Below, piece by piece: positions 20,680 to 31,500 of a stretch of DNA of 64,000 bases. The translations under genes and the position numbers were made by a program. The DNA comes from Armillaria gallica (lineage: Eukaryota; Basidiomycota; Agaricomycetes; Agaricales; Physalacriaceae): the NCBI GenBank assembly GCA_037576215.1, contig JBANDB010000010.1:1550001-1614000 (forward strand). The letters run 5' to 3'. A model generated the notes under the pieces. The model did not search any database and had not been told where the DNA came from. It saw only the letters and a program-made list of their open reading frames with translations. Every line of letters begins with the position of its first letter. The first letter of the stretch is position 1.

Positions 20680-22261
20680 ATGACACTCTTGGCATCCATC
20701 GAAGAAGACAGCCCATCGTTTCAAGAAATACCTGTCATGTACGACGTCCCTCCAATGGGATAATCGCAGTCTGATAGCTTGGCAGCGACCTGGCAATGAT
20801 CTCGACCGAGGACCCAGATAGCAAAATGGCGCTGGCGGATAAAATACGGGCGGCGTGTGTTAACGTGGGTTTCTTCTACGGTGGGCGCGTATGACGACTC
20901 TATTACATCCCCTCTGAGTGTCAGCTTCCAGTAACGAACCATGGTATATCAGAAACTATAATCCAGGAAGCTGTAGACCGTTCCAAAGATTTCTTTTCAT
21001 TGCCGCTTGAGGACAAGATGATGGCGAGTCGCATGTAACCTCGTTATCGGACCTCTCTCATACAGAGTACAGATTGAAAATAAGAAATCCCCCAATTTCA
21101 AAGGCTATTCTCCTCTTCTTAGCGGCAACAATGACTCCGACAATGACGGCGACCTTCAGGAAGGCTTCGAGTTCGGTTTGGAGCAGATTGAGCCACAGCC
21201 GCAGGGCCAAGACGATTCATCGGATGATGGTGTCATGACCGGCGCGAATGTATGGCCTTCGCAGCTCCCCGAGTTTCGCCGAGCAGCGTTGCAGTACTAG
21301 TTGAGTTCTCACTCTCCTCTCGGAAACTTTAATTTTATGGGGTGCTTTAGTCATGCTGCTGTAAACCTAGGAAAAAATCTGTTCCCTCTTTTCGCTCTCG
21401 CGCTTGATTTGCCTGAGAACTTTTTCGAGGACAAGGTAGATTTGAAAACATAATCCCGCCACGCGTGGCTGCTGCAACTACTCAATTTATTAGACACGGC
21501 ATTCAGCAGCACTAATGAAAATGCTCCATTACCCTCCGCAGACGGGCCCGGTTGACGGGCGAGTTCTTGGCATTGGAGCGCACACAGAGTGAGCTAGCTT
21601 CGTGGATTTTTTTTTACCGTTTCCGCTAACGTGCGGTTCAGTTGGGAGGTGAGAACTGGCTTGCTTTCCTAAGACCTGCCTGCCCAATACCCTTCCCTTG
21701 TTAGTGTTTTACTATCTTGTGGCAAGAACCGGGAATCCAGGCGCTACAGGTACTGAACTCAAACCAGGAGTGGATAGACGCCCCTCCAATTCCAGGTAAC
21801 AACCTAGGGGTTTCTTATGTTATGAGAAGCTGTTGACGTTTGGCTCGTAGGAACCATGGTCATCAAGTGAGCGCAGCTAGGGTATTCGCGACTATCATTC
21901 CAATCAGGTATTGCAGCCTTGGCGACCAATTAGCCCGCTGGACGAGTCGGTTCACTTCTTATTGACCCCGCCCCTCTCTGATGACATTCTAGATGATGTT
22001 TTCAAGTCCACGGTCCATCGTGTAATCAATCGCAGTGGCGTTCGTCGTTATTCCATCCCTCTTTTTTTCGGAACAGACTACGGTGTCAAACTAGAGGTGC
22101 GGTGTTCCTCCTTCTCGGACATGCTAGAAACCTCACTCGGCGTTGGCGACCCCGGTCAGTCCATCCCCAGCTGCGTATCTACTGAACGCCCTATGAAATA
22201 CGAAGTGATAACTGCTGGGGAATATGTCAAAGCAAAGTTGAAGGCAACCTATGGTCATTAA
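20680..22261 (+). CDS. 2-oxoglutarate/Fe(II) oxygenase, isopenicillin N synthase-like
   Basis: At least nine exons from MTLLASIEEDSPSFQEIPVI to the stop at 22261. The DIOX N-terminal region has the pattern ADKIRAACVNVGFFYVTNHG. The core follows the double-stranded beta-helix order: GAHTDWE gives the first iron ligands (H and D), VHRVINRS the second His, and RRYSIP the Arg-x-Ser that binds 2-oxoglutarate. The end is CVSTERPMKYEVITAGEYVK. One intron, near 21023-21071, appears to begin with GC rather than GT. The substrate cannot be told; fungal members act on secondary metabolites, gibberellin-like or thymine-related compounds. Divergent from HNT1. Confidence 0.85.
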
Positions 22262-23147
22262 TCGAAGCGGCCCGCGGGCCGGACGTATACAGTTGACCCT
22301 TTTCTGAATAACGACGCTGTACGTATTATAGGTGGATATATTATACCGGTCTGGTCCGCTCATGCAGGAGATTCGCTCCGAGTCTTGGCGACTTACTCAG
22401 GCTTACACAACTGCCTGAGAAATTTTAACCGGCCATTATTACTTACACGTGTGGTTCTCCATAGACGCGGTGATCGATTGGAGCATCGAGATTTGTGAGA
22501 AAGGTCACTAATGAAAGCATATCAGATTCCTTGCTCCTCACCTTGGCCTTCAAGCTAACCTTCACTCATACAGATGAACTACCTGTTGCCGATAGGCCTC
22601 AACTTCCGAGACTTCAAGCTTTTGAGCTCAATGGCTGTATCCACAGCGACGTACGGGATCTACTATACGCGGAAACGGAGATCACCATAGCCAAGAGAAG
22701 CGACGGAACCTATTTTCAGAACGCCAAGTAGCCAAGCCTCGTCGCTGCCTTTGTGCACCCGCCAAACGCGGTCGAGCTTCGAATTCCACAGAAACAGCGT
22801 CCTGTTTTTCCGCTTTGGTACAATGACCATGCGAACGGACAAAGTGCATGGAGTATAAAAGAGGTGCAATTTGTCTCCTTCAATGGTAACGCGCAGCAGA
22901 TCCATCTTGATTTGCGTGTCTTCGAGTGGCTCCTAATCCCTGTAATCATTAAAAGCCGAGCCAGGTGCACTGCCTACCCTAGCTGGCCTCGCTTCCTTAC
23001 CATCACTTGTTGAATTTTATTCTTCGCGCTAAAAAGCGCCTTCGACTCCTCATTCTTCATCCTTCACCCTTTCCCTTTCTCTTTCTCTTTCCTATAGACT
23101 TTGTTCTGGTCGACTCCCCCCCCAAAAAAAACACTTTCTTCTTCGTG
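22262..23147. other. intergenic with one small open frame
   Basis: Apart from the candidate at 22574-22690, short frames (22495-22731, 22663-23013) have no support. The right end is a pyrimidine-rich stretch (23050-23100) just before the TDT transporter start, as is common upstream of fungal genes. Confidence 0.5.
22574..22690 (+). CDS. possible 38-residue microprotein or terminal exon
   Basis: An ATG directly after a good splice acceptor (CTCATACAG) opens a 39-codon frame: MNYLLPIGLNFRDFKLLSSM, a weak helix, then GIYYTRKRRSP and a stop. The basic end and weak hydrophobic stretch would suit a small membrane or mitochondrial protein. It could also be the last exon of a gene whose upstream part I cannot assemble, or chance. 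Confidence 0.3.
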   Translation: MNYLLPIGLNFRDFKLLSSMAVSTATYGIYYTRKRRSP

Positions 23148-25010
23148 ATGCCGGATTCCTCTCAATCTGAGATCGGTGGCAATGCTCCAGGGAGTGCCAC
23201 TCGACCTACTGTCAGCGCCATCGCTCGTCGCATTCATGGCTGGTCCTGGCAGGCGGTGAGCATCTTTCTTCGACGCGTTTTCGTGCCACAGGTTCTGATC
23301 GACGACTCTAGTTCCCAATTGGAATGGGCACAGGCGCAGTCTATGTCACCCTCGCCGGTCTGAAGTATCATACCAGTGCCCTGACAACGGTGGAAATAGG
23401 ATTTTACTTCATGAACATGATTCTCTTTGTTCTCAACTCCGTCACTCTTTTACTACAAGCTATCTGTGCGTCTTATCTATCCCCGTGTGATTCTGTTACT
23501 CACAACACGTAAATCATCAGTGTATCCTCGCCAAGCATGGCGACTAGTACAGGATCCTGTCAAAGGCGTTTTTGTCCCGTTGATTGTTTGTCGTCTTCCC
23601 TTTCAGTTTCAGTCCTGAATTCTCATCGTTTTGATAGGTACTCTCTTTCGCTACTATTATCATTGGAACCATCAACTATGCTGTTCCCTCGGGATTTGTG
23701 CATCCCGGGTTCGTTTACGCACTGTTCTGGTGAGTGGTCTTCCATGCAATCGCTACCCTGTCTACATTTCGCTACAGGGTTTATATTACCTTTTCTCTGT
23801 TGACTTGTTTCCCGATGATCCTCATATGGTTCAACAAACCCCACGATCTGACCCATTTCACTCCTGCATACGCCTTCCTAGTAAGCACTTTCGGGCCTTA
23901 TTTCGGCTGTCTTCTGATTTTAATCATAGATCTTCCCTATGGTAAAATTTTACGCTGCGAAAGCCGTCTGTCGTCTGACGAATGATATAGATGCTGGTTG
24001 GCGTTGTCTCATTCAACGTTCTGAGGGTAATGGATGCGACCGATCCAAGAGCATTGGGCGTACTTCTCGTTGGCTATTTCTTCCAAGGTCAGTTTGTTCC
24101 GAAAAGACCCCTGGGCCTGTTCTAAACAGCAGTACTCAGGTCTCGGCTTTTTCATGACCTTCTTCTATCTCTGCATCTACGTTATTCGGTGTGTAATATT
24201 TTTCGTTACTTATTGCAATTCTGATCACCCTTTTTCTCAGAGTCATGACCGTAAGTCTGGTTCACGCCTTATGGAATCCGTAACATCCATTCTCACACAT
24301 ATATTAGACTGGCTTCTTAGAAGGACACCAAGCCAACGGAGCGTTTGTTGCTTGTGGTCCTCCCGGATTCACGGCGCTCGCTTTGATCAACCTGGCAGAC
24401 CACGCCAGGGAAATGTAAGCCGTATTTTCCCCTTATCGACTCGCTTTCTAACCTCACTTTTTGAAGCCTTCCGGTACATGGGCATGTCTCTGAGAACGTG
24501 GGCGAAATCTGGTATGCCGGAAGCATCCTTGCAGGCCTGTTGCTCTACGGACTCGCCGTCTTTTTCTTTTTTTTCGGCATTCTTCCGTACTGGTTCAAGC
24601 TTCACAAGCATCTCAACGAGATCCTAGGATGTAAGTCGTGTGTCGTTTCCATCTTTACCAAGTCACTCACCATTGCCCCGAAATAAGGTTGGGCTCTGAC
24701 ATTCCCTAATGTTGGCTGGATTGCGACTACCCGTCTCTTGGGAGATATCTTCGACATCGAAGGTCTCTACATCGTTCACATGTTCATGGCCATCCTCATG
24801 GTCTTCACTTGGATTGCCCTCTTTGTTCTCACCGTCGTTGCGTTTTGGAGAGGTCTTATCTTCAGATCGCAGGAGGAAGACGTCCTCAAGGATAGTCTTC
24901 CTTCTCACGATGAACATCAAGAGAAGGGCATTCCTACTGTTGTAGATGAGGAGAAGGGTGTGGCCACGCCTAGTACAATGTCAGAATCCGAGCCCGAGCA
25001 CTTGCAGTGA
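23148..25010 (+). CDS. TDT-family transporter (Mae1/Ssu1-like)
   Basis: Multi-exon gene from the ATG at 23148 to the stop at 25010. After a short polar N-terminus, HGWSWQAFPIGMGTGAVYVT opens the first helix, with FPxGMGTG being typical of the family. About ten hydrophobic helices follow, among them MNMILFVLNSVTLLLQAI, VYITFSLLTCFPMILIW, ILAGLLLYGLAVFFFFFG and IVHMFMAILMVFTWIALFVL. Conserved points include VACGPPGFTAL and FPNVGWIATT. The C-terminus is acidic and cytosolic. TDT proteins move C4-dicarboxylates such as malate, or export sulfite; the sequence does not settle which. Confidence 0.85.
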
Positions 25011-25996
25011 AGGTTTCCCAATTTGAATTTCCTAGATCATCTCGAAGTCCTCCTAGTTACACCCTTACTGGAATATTGAATTCCCTAGACCGTCTTACCA
25101 TGCTGCGGCATGTAGGCGAATATTTCTTACATACATAGACATACATAGACACTCATTCAATTGATATCGTTTCATAGATTTTACACTGTACACCTAACAT
25201 CGCAATGTATCACTTCTGGAAGTTGAGTTCTTGTCGTTGTGGCGTTGAGCTTCACGCATGCAATCTGAAGTCAAAATAGCCGTGTTAGTGTGAGGAGGGC
25301 ATGCTAGAGTTCTATGGAGAAAGCCTGTTGCTCAAAGACAAAGGCTTGGCTTGGCAGTCGACCAGAAGCGTCAAAGAAGATCAGGGAACTCGTCGCAATT
25401 CATATACACTTACTACTAAGAACAGCTCTCTTCCCCTGTCAATAAATCTTGTGCAATGTCCCCCTAAAATACGAAGTGGGAATTGCGGAGTACACTAAAA
25501 GGCACCACAAGTTCGTTGAATACAAGATAGACATCCCATCGGAGCAGTCAATCTACTTCACAACGTCGCTCATGATAGTATCACAAGATAGTGACCTAAC
25601 ATAGAATCTTTTTGCGCCTTAGATCTGTGCAGCACCTCTGGCAGACACACGGACCTACAACTATGACGTGAACCGTCACAAGACCTATCAAGGTTTGGCG
25701 GTGATTGCTACTTTTGGACTTGGTGCGGCACCCAGTCCAACACCCGTCCCTGAACTTAAAATTGCTATCGCAGCTTGACGTCAGATGCTTGTTGTCATTC
25801 GTGTTAACAACTTTGGAGAATGAGAAAGAGGAGATAACGGAACAATCTGAAATGGGGCGTCATACCACAAGGCCATGCCACGTACAGCTACACATTTTAT
25901 CGACAGGTGGAATAATTACAACGATGATAGCTAGTGCATTTACAACAGTCATTCTGGTCATCAAGAGGTATGGACATACGGACAGCAAGAAAAGCG
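25011..25996. other. intergenic with a two-exon gene fragment and a short TM frame
   Basis: Contains a short CATA/GACA repeat near 25129-25152, the fragment at 25464-25778 and a frame from 25852 to 26073 with a hydrophobic stretch (IITTMIASAFTTVILVIKR) that overlaps the 3' end of the GH20 gene. The last is not supported by any splice signal or start context and may be chance. Confidence 0.4.
25464..25778 (+). pseudogene. fragment of an unrecognised gene (two exons)
   Basis: An open stretch 25464-25577 reads YEVGIAEYTKRHHKFVEYK and onward to FTTSLMI. It joins in phase 0, through a 45-bp intron, to 25623-25778, reading ICAAPLADTRTYNYDVNRHK, a short hydrophobic stretch, and a Pro-rich end before the TGA. 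The composition looks protein-coding. Upstream, the frame is closed by a TAA and I could not find a start or an intron that repairs it. Probably a truncated or decayed gene; an unusual intron upstream is the alternative. Confidence 0.35.
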
Positions 25997-27907
25997 TTAA
26001 GCATCGCAAGAGCCGGGCTTCAGGGCACACCATAACGGCTGGAGAGCGATCGCCGCAACACCACGTTGGTTGAAGCGGAAACCGAGATCGTGAAGCCTAG
26101 GAAGCGCCTCGGTGCCATTCCGTCCCGGACCGCTCCAAAAGATCTCCGCAGATGCCGCGGCCCGAGGCCAGACAATCGGATCCAGATTCGACGGCGAGGA
26201 TTGTTCTGTCCAAAGGAGATGCTGGCCGCCCATCACTAGCCGACTTTGCTCATCTGTCAGGGTGGCAGTAGGGTCAAATGAGTACGCCTAACACAGAAGA
26301 ATGGTAAGGACACAAGACCATGCGATGTCGATGAAACGAACTCACCTTCTGCCACGTCTTGAACGGGTCGCACCAGCTGTTGCCAGACACAGATCCGCCA
26401 AGCCAGCCACCACCACCACAGTCGAGGTAGAAGTAATCGGATGCTGCATGCACGAGCTTATACCCTTTCTCCGCGACTGCCGCGACATGGTCGGAGGAGA
26501 TCCACACCATCACAACGGTGTCGTTCCCAAGGCTCGTGACATTGTAGTCGAGAACCATCTCTTCCCACACAACGGGAGTTTTCCCCGCAGCGCGCAAGGC
26601 TTTGTGGGTAGATTCGGTGAATGAGGACAAGGCTTGCGTAAACGTTTGTCCGCTTGCTGACAAGTCAGCCTGCGTCGCAGCATCATTGGTGTAGCAGTTG
26701 GCATTGATTTCATCGCCACCAGTCGAGAAATATTTGGAGGTGAACATGGAGGAAATGGCAGAGACGAGAGATGCGGTAAAATTGACGGTGGCACTAGATG
26801 CGATACGGAGCTGTCCAGCGGGTGGTTCTAGGTAAATGTCAACTTTTGTCAAGAACTGGAGTAACAATGATGTGTACCATTTGCATAGGTCCCCCACGGA
26901 GTAGCCCCCGCGCAGGCAATGTGATCAGGATACGCCTCTGAAATGATGGCGGTATGCCCGGGGGTGTCAAATTCAGCCAAAACGTCGATACCGCGCTAAG
27001 TAACCATCAGAGTGCGGAGAGTAAAACATATCGGTCAATACGTACAGCAGCAGCGTACGCAACGATATCTTTTATATCCGAAGCACTGTAAACGGACGAA
27101 GAAGAGTAGGCACCCTTGGCGGATAGATTGGGGAACTCGGCAACTTCGAGAGGGAAGCTCTGGCTGTCTACAACGTGCCAGTGAAATGTGTTCATCTTGA
27201 CCCAGCTCATCGCATCCAGAGTGCGTTTGATATCGGAGACAGGGAAACTGATAAACGAATGATCAGAACAAAACGAGAATCAAAGGAGGATCTAAGCGCA
27301 CAAGTTTCTTGCAGTGTCAAGCATGAATCCTCTGTATGGCTGAAATGTGCAAGTTAGAACATGTTTGCTGGAATGAATCAGTACTCACATAAACAGGGGC
27401 ATCGACGATGTCAAGTGGTGCTTCGGGAGTGTAAGTAATACCCTCCCAGTCGTACCATAGCTGGCTGAACGTTGTGAGCCCGCGGAAGAGTCCCAACGTT
27501 GAATTGGCCGTGACGGTGGCGTCTCTCCCGTTAGCAGGAACCGAAAGAGTATAGCTGTCCACGCGACTTTCGAGTTCCGCCACCGCTTCCTGCGATATAC
27601 TTGACGCGTTCTTTCCTTGGAAGACAAGGTTGAGCTTTGCGAGATGGCTGGCGCCCTTGATAGCCTGCGCGTCAGAGGCCCCACGTCCTTCTACCAGGCG
27701 CTGGAGCTTGTCGTTGGTCAGATAATGTTTCGTACGCGAGATAGCATCCTTAAGGTCACTAGGTGGAGATTTGATGCCGGAGACCGTGATATCAAATGAA
27801 GGAGAGAGTTGTAGCTGAGTAGAGCCTGTTGTGATACTTTGTGGTATTGGCCAAAGAGCGGTTACGTGTGAGGCAGCAAATAGAAGTAATGAGAGGCGAT
27901 AGAACAT
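25997..27907 (-). CDS. beta-N-acetylhexosaminidase, GH20
   Basis: Several exons from the ATG at 27907 to the TAA at 25997. The N-terminus MFYRLSLLLFAASHVTALWP is a signal peptide followed by the GH20b-type domain. The catalytic barrel has PYRGFMLDTARN, MSWVKMNTFHWHVVDSQSFP, ASDIKDIVAYAA, EFDTPGHT, and the Asp-Glu catalytic pair in YFSTGGDEIN. PVVWEEMVLDYN and LDCGGGGWLG follow. The C-terminal part reads GGQHLLWTEQSSPSNLDPIV. The enzyme releases terminal N-acetylglucosamine or N-acetylgalactosamine, for example from chitobiose. A TATAAA lies about 45 bp before the start. Secretion is inferred from the signal peptide. Confidence 0.93.
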
Positions 27908-28518
27908 GGTGGTAGGAAGTCAAGGTGGAGAAGCGAGATGCTGGTTGACTTTTTTATAGCCGCCAGGGACAAAAGAATCCACCGTCGTTCGAATTTTTCC
28001 GTGATCCGGTGCAGTCCTCCATTAGCAAAGTGGTCTCCTTGTAAGTAAGTACGGTGAAAATGATGATGGTGTTTAGATGGAAGTCGAATAAAGACAAAAG
28101 AGGAATATCCGCCTTGAAGTGCCAGTCTCTTTCAGTCTCGTGATTGCCCGGTGCCTGTACGACGACCTACATCGACTCGTGTCAGTCTTCACCGTTCAGT
28201 AGCACTACAAACCTAGTACAGAAGCACGAGATAAGCTGACAGGTCCCGAGGAGAGGGGGAGGAGAATCAAGGGCAGGACAAGTGGTGAAACTCCGGGGAT
28301 ATTGTCGTGACAATAATACGTCTGGAGCTGATTTGAAGTCCGTTACCTTCGTTCCATACGTAATACATTATCTTTGCAATACGTGAATTCCGTCCATTTT
28401 GTTGTATTAATACAGGCTGTACAGAGGTGACCATTTGGTATATAAGAACAAGACCCCACGAGCACACGATATCCCACACTCCTCTCTCCGATAGCAACGT
28501 AACAATGCAGGGTAACCC
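27908..28518. other. intergenic, GH20 promoter and ABC transporter 3' flank
   Basis: No gene supported; the frame at 28267-28497 on the minus strand has no recognisable content. Confidence 0.55.
27950..27958 (-). promoter_or_regulatory. TATA box of the GH20 gene
   Basis: TATAAAAAA on the minus strand, about 45 bp upstream of the ATG at 27907. Confidence 0.55.
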
Positions 28519-31500
28519 TCAAACCTTCTTGCCCAGTGCTTGCATCTGCACAAACTCGTAGTAATCGCCTTTCTGTGCAATCAGTTGGTCGTGGGTCCCG
28601 GACTCGCTTACACCCCCATCTTTGATGAAATATCTTCAGAACAAATCAGCGATTGATATGGTAAAACAATTGACTCCTGCTATCACTCACATGCAGTCAG
28701 CGTTCTGGATCGTCGACAGCCGATGAGCAATGGCAATTGTTGTCCGACCTTTGGCGGCTTGATCCAATGCGGCCTGAACGACCTTTTCGGAGCTTGAGTC
28801 AAGCGCTGATGTCGCTTCATCCAACAGAAGCACTCTTGGATCCCGAAGGAGAGCCCGTGCAATGGCGATACGTTCTTCAGAAAGATTGGTCAATCGAGAA
28901 CAAGTCAAGGACGGTGAGCGACACACGTTTCTGGCCTCCTGAAAGCTGAGATCCTTTACCGCCAACCTCGGTCTCGAATTTCCTGCGGATCCAATGAATC
29001 AGAAACGGGTAAAAAGACGTCGCGTGGGGACGTACTGAGGAAGACTTTCAATGAAGTCCAAAATGTTGGCGTTACGACAAGCATCCTCTATCTCCTCTTG
29101 TGTGACTTCTTCCGGTGGCTTGATGGCTCCAAGAAGGATGTTGAAGCGGACCGTACCTTCACTGGATTAAGCAAACACTCAGAAAGGCGAGCAATTTATA
29201 ACCCACCAGAGTAGAGCGTCGGCTCTTGAGACACCAATGAAATAATCTGTCGATACTGCGCCACATTGAGCTCTGATATGTCCTTTCCATCCAGCTAGCC
29301 AATGCAACTTCGTAAGTATGTTGCCCGCTCATTACACTCGATGAGAGCTGCGTACCGTTACTCTGCCAGCCAAAGGGTCGTAGAAACGTTCTATAAGCTG
29401 GATCCTGGTGCACATAAGAATGTTAGGCATGACGAAACAGAAGTAGTAAGGCCACACCCACGTCGTCGATTTACCGCATCCGCTCTGGCCGACGAGGGCG
29501 ACATAAGTACCTTGCTTGATATCAAGGTTCAAGTCCCTGAGGACCCTGACTCCGGGTCGGGTGGGGTATCTAATACAAATGTCACATCACTGGAAGGATA
29601 GCTACATAGGGTTGCCCACCTGAAGTGAACGTCTTCGAACCGAATATGACCTTTAGTTTCTTCACGCTTGACTGGTTCCCCTTCAGGAGATTGTGCATCG
29701 ATTTCTGGCATACTGTCGAATATCCGAACGATACCTTCGGAAGCTTCTTTGGCCTCGCTAGAGAGATAGTCTAGTCAACCGGCATACAGGATATATCTAA
29801 AATATCGTACCTCATATCAGGAGCATGCTGGAATATATTGCCAGCTTGGATAGCAGCAAAGGTTGTGCTCTGTGGGTGGAGCAATCGTTACTACTACACA
29901 AAACGAGGATATGCTTGAAACATACCATCAGACCAACGAAAAACTGTGTCGAGGTGATCTCCAATTCAGCCACAAGTCCGGCTCCGAACCAGAAGACTAG
30001 AGCAATGACCCAGAAGGCAACCGACTGAGCAAACGCATACATCATGTTGCTCCAAACCGCTGTCTTGTTGGATACCTGAAGGGGTTTTTCCAAGCTGCGA
30101 CTGTACATGTGAAGACAATCCCTTTCCCTGGTCAAGGAGGCTACCGTTCGAATGGCACCGGCGGCTTCACACGCCAATTGGGCAGACTCCTCGTGTGCCT
30201 TCTTGTTGTACTTGTCCTTCACAACTACCACACGCTGCATACCAATAAGATTCAACTCGACGATAAAGATAACGTTTGAGGTGGCACTCACAAGTCGGAT
30301 GTACCCAGAAAGTATAACTAATGGAGTGCAAGCTAGTGCATGAAACATCAGTCGCATTTTATTACGAGCAACGATGCATAACTTACCGATCCCCACGAGG
30401 CCGATCTTCCACGTGAAGGACAAACCAATAATATAACCAACAACGAGCGTCGACAGAGATTGCAACAAGCTATGTGGTATATGAATCAGAGTCCATACTT
30501 GATTATGTGTCGACGTACGTTGCGAGAATCATGCCTGTTGTACGATGCGCAAGACATTAGTACAGGGAAAAGAAAGTCATCAATAAAGCCGTACCTGCCA
30601 ATCCATTGACCTTTTGAGGATCGTCACTGAGGCTCGAAACAAGACTTCCGGTCTACGAACCCAAGGCATACAATCAGCATAGGATAAATACTGAACAAAA
30701 TTGTATGCTGACACTGTGTTCCGCCTCATCAAAGAATTCAACTAATGACTAGTCTTAGATACGAGCGAACCGACACACAGAAGATAAAACGTACTATCTT
30801 GCCTCAAGATGGAGGTGAACATGTTGAAACGTAGTCGTGCCATTAGTGTTGTTGCCGCCGCAATGAAATACCAGTTCTGGGCCATTGTCGTTACGATTGC
30901 CTGAGAATGGAGTGAGGAGAAGTATGGAATCTGTAAAAGTACCTTACAATTAAAGATATTATGAACAACCTGGAACGATATCGGGAATACGTTTCGAAAA
31001 AAAGCTACAAGAACGAACCATAGAGCGTTCCTGTCTCCTTTGAGACGTTTTACATGGTTATCTGGCTGAGAGAATCCGTCGAGAGCAAACGCTGGAACAA
31101 TGTCAAGCGTGTTCGCAGATACACATGACATGCTCACCGAATACAATGCCGTAACTTGGGTAGATGGCTCCAGTCACTGTAGGACGTGAAATTCTATTAG
31201 TCAGAAGAGGAAAGAATCAAACATACTGATTGCGGCAATAGCACCGATGATCATTCGATTCCAGCTCTCTCTATTGTGAATGTTCAGATACACTACACGA
31301 ATAACGAACAGGCGCTACTCACCTATTAAGAAGGAGCATCCGCATGAAAAGTTGGAACATTGAATACTTTCTTTTGTGTGTCTCTTGTCGTTCCTTCATC
31401 CGCTGCTCCAGAGCTTGACTGGCAACGGACTGGTGTGTCTTCTCTCGGTCGAGGGGAATAAAATCGTCTGGCTCTTTCTTGTCCGTTGTCATACTCTCTG

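Noticed and set aside
20734..20782. Ultrashort (32-bp) intron in the oxygenase gene
   Set aside because: A 47-bp intron with acceptor CTTGGCAG gives a better protein (EIPVIDLAMIST) in frame.
25852..26073. Single-TM frame overlapping the GH20 3' end
   Set aside because: It runs into the hexosaminidase coding exon on the other strand and has no intron at the helix, unlike the small membrane family.
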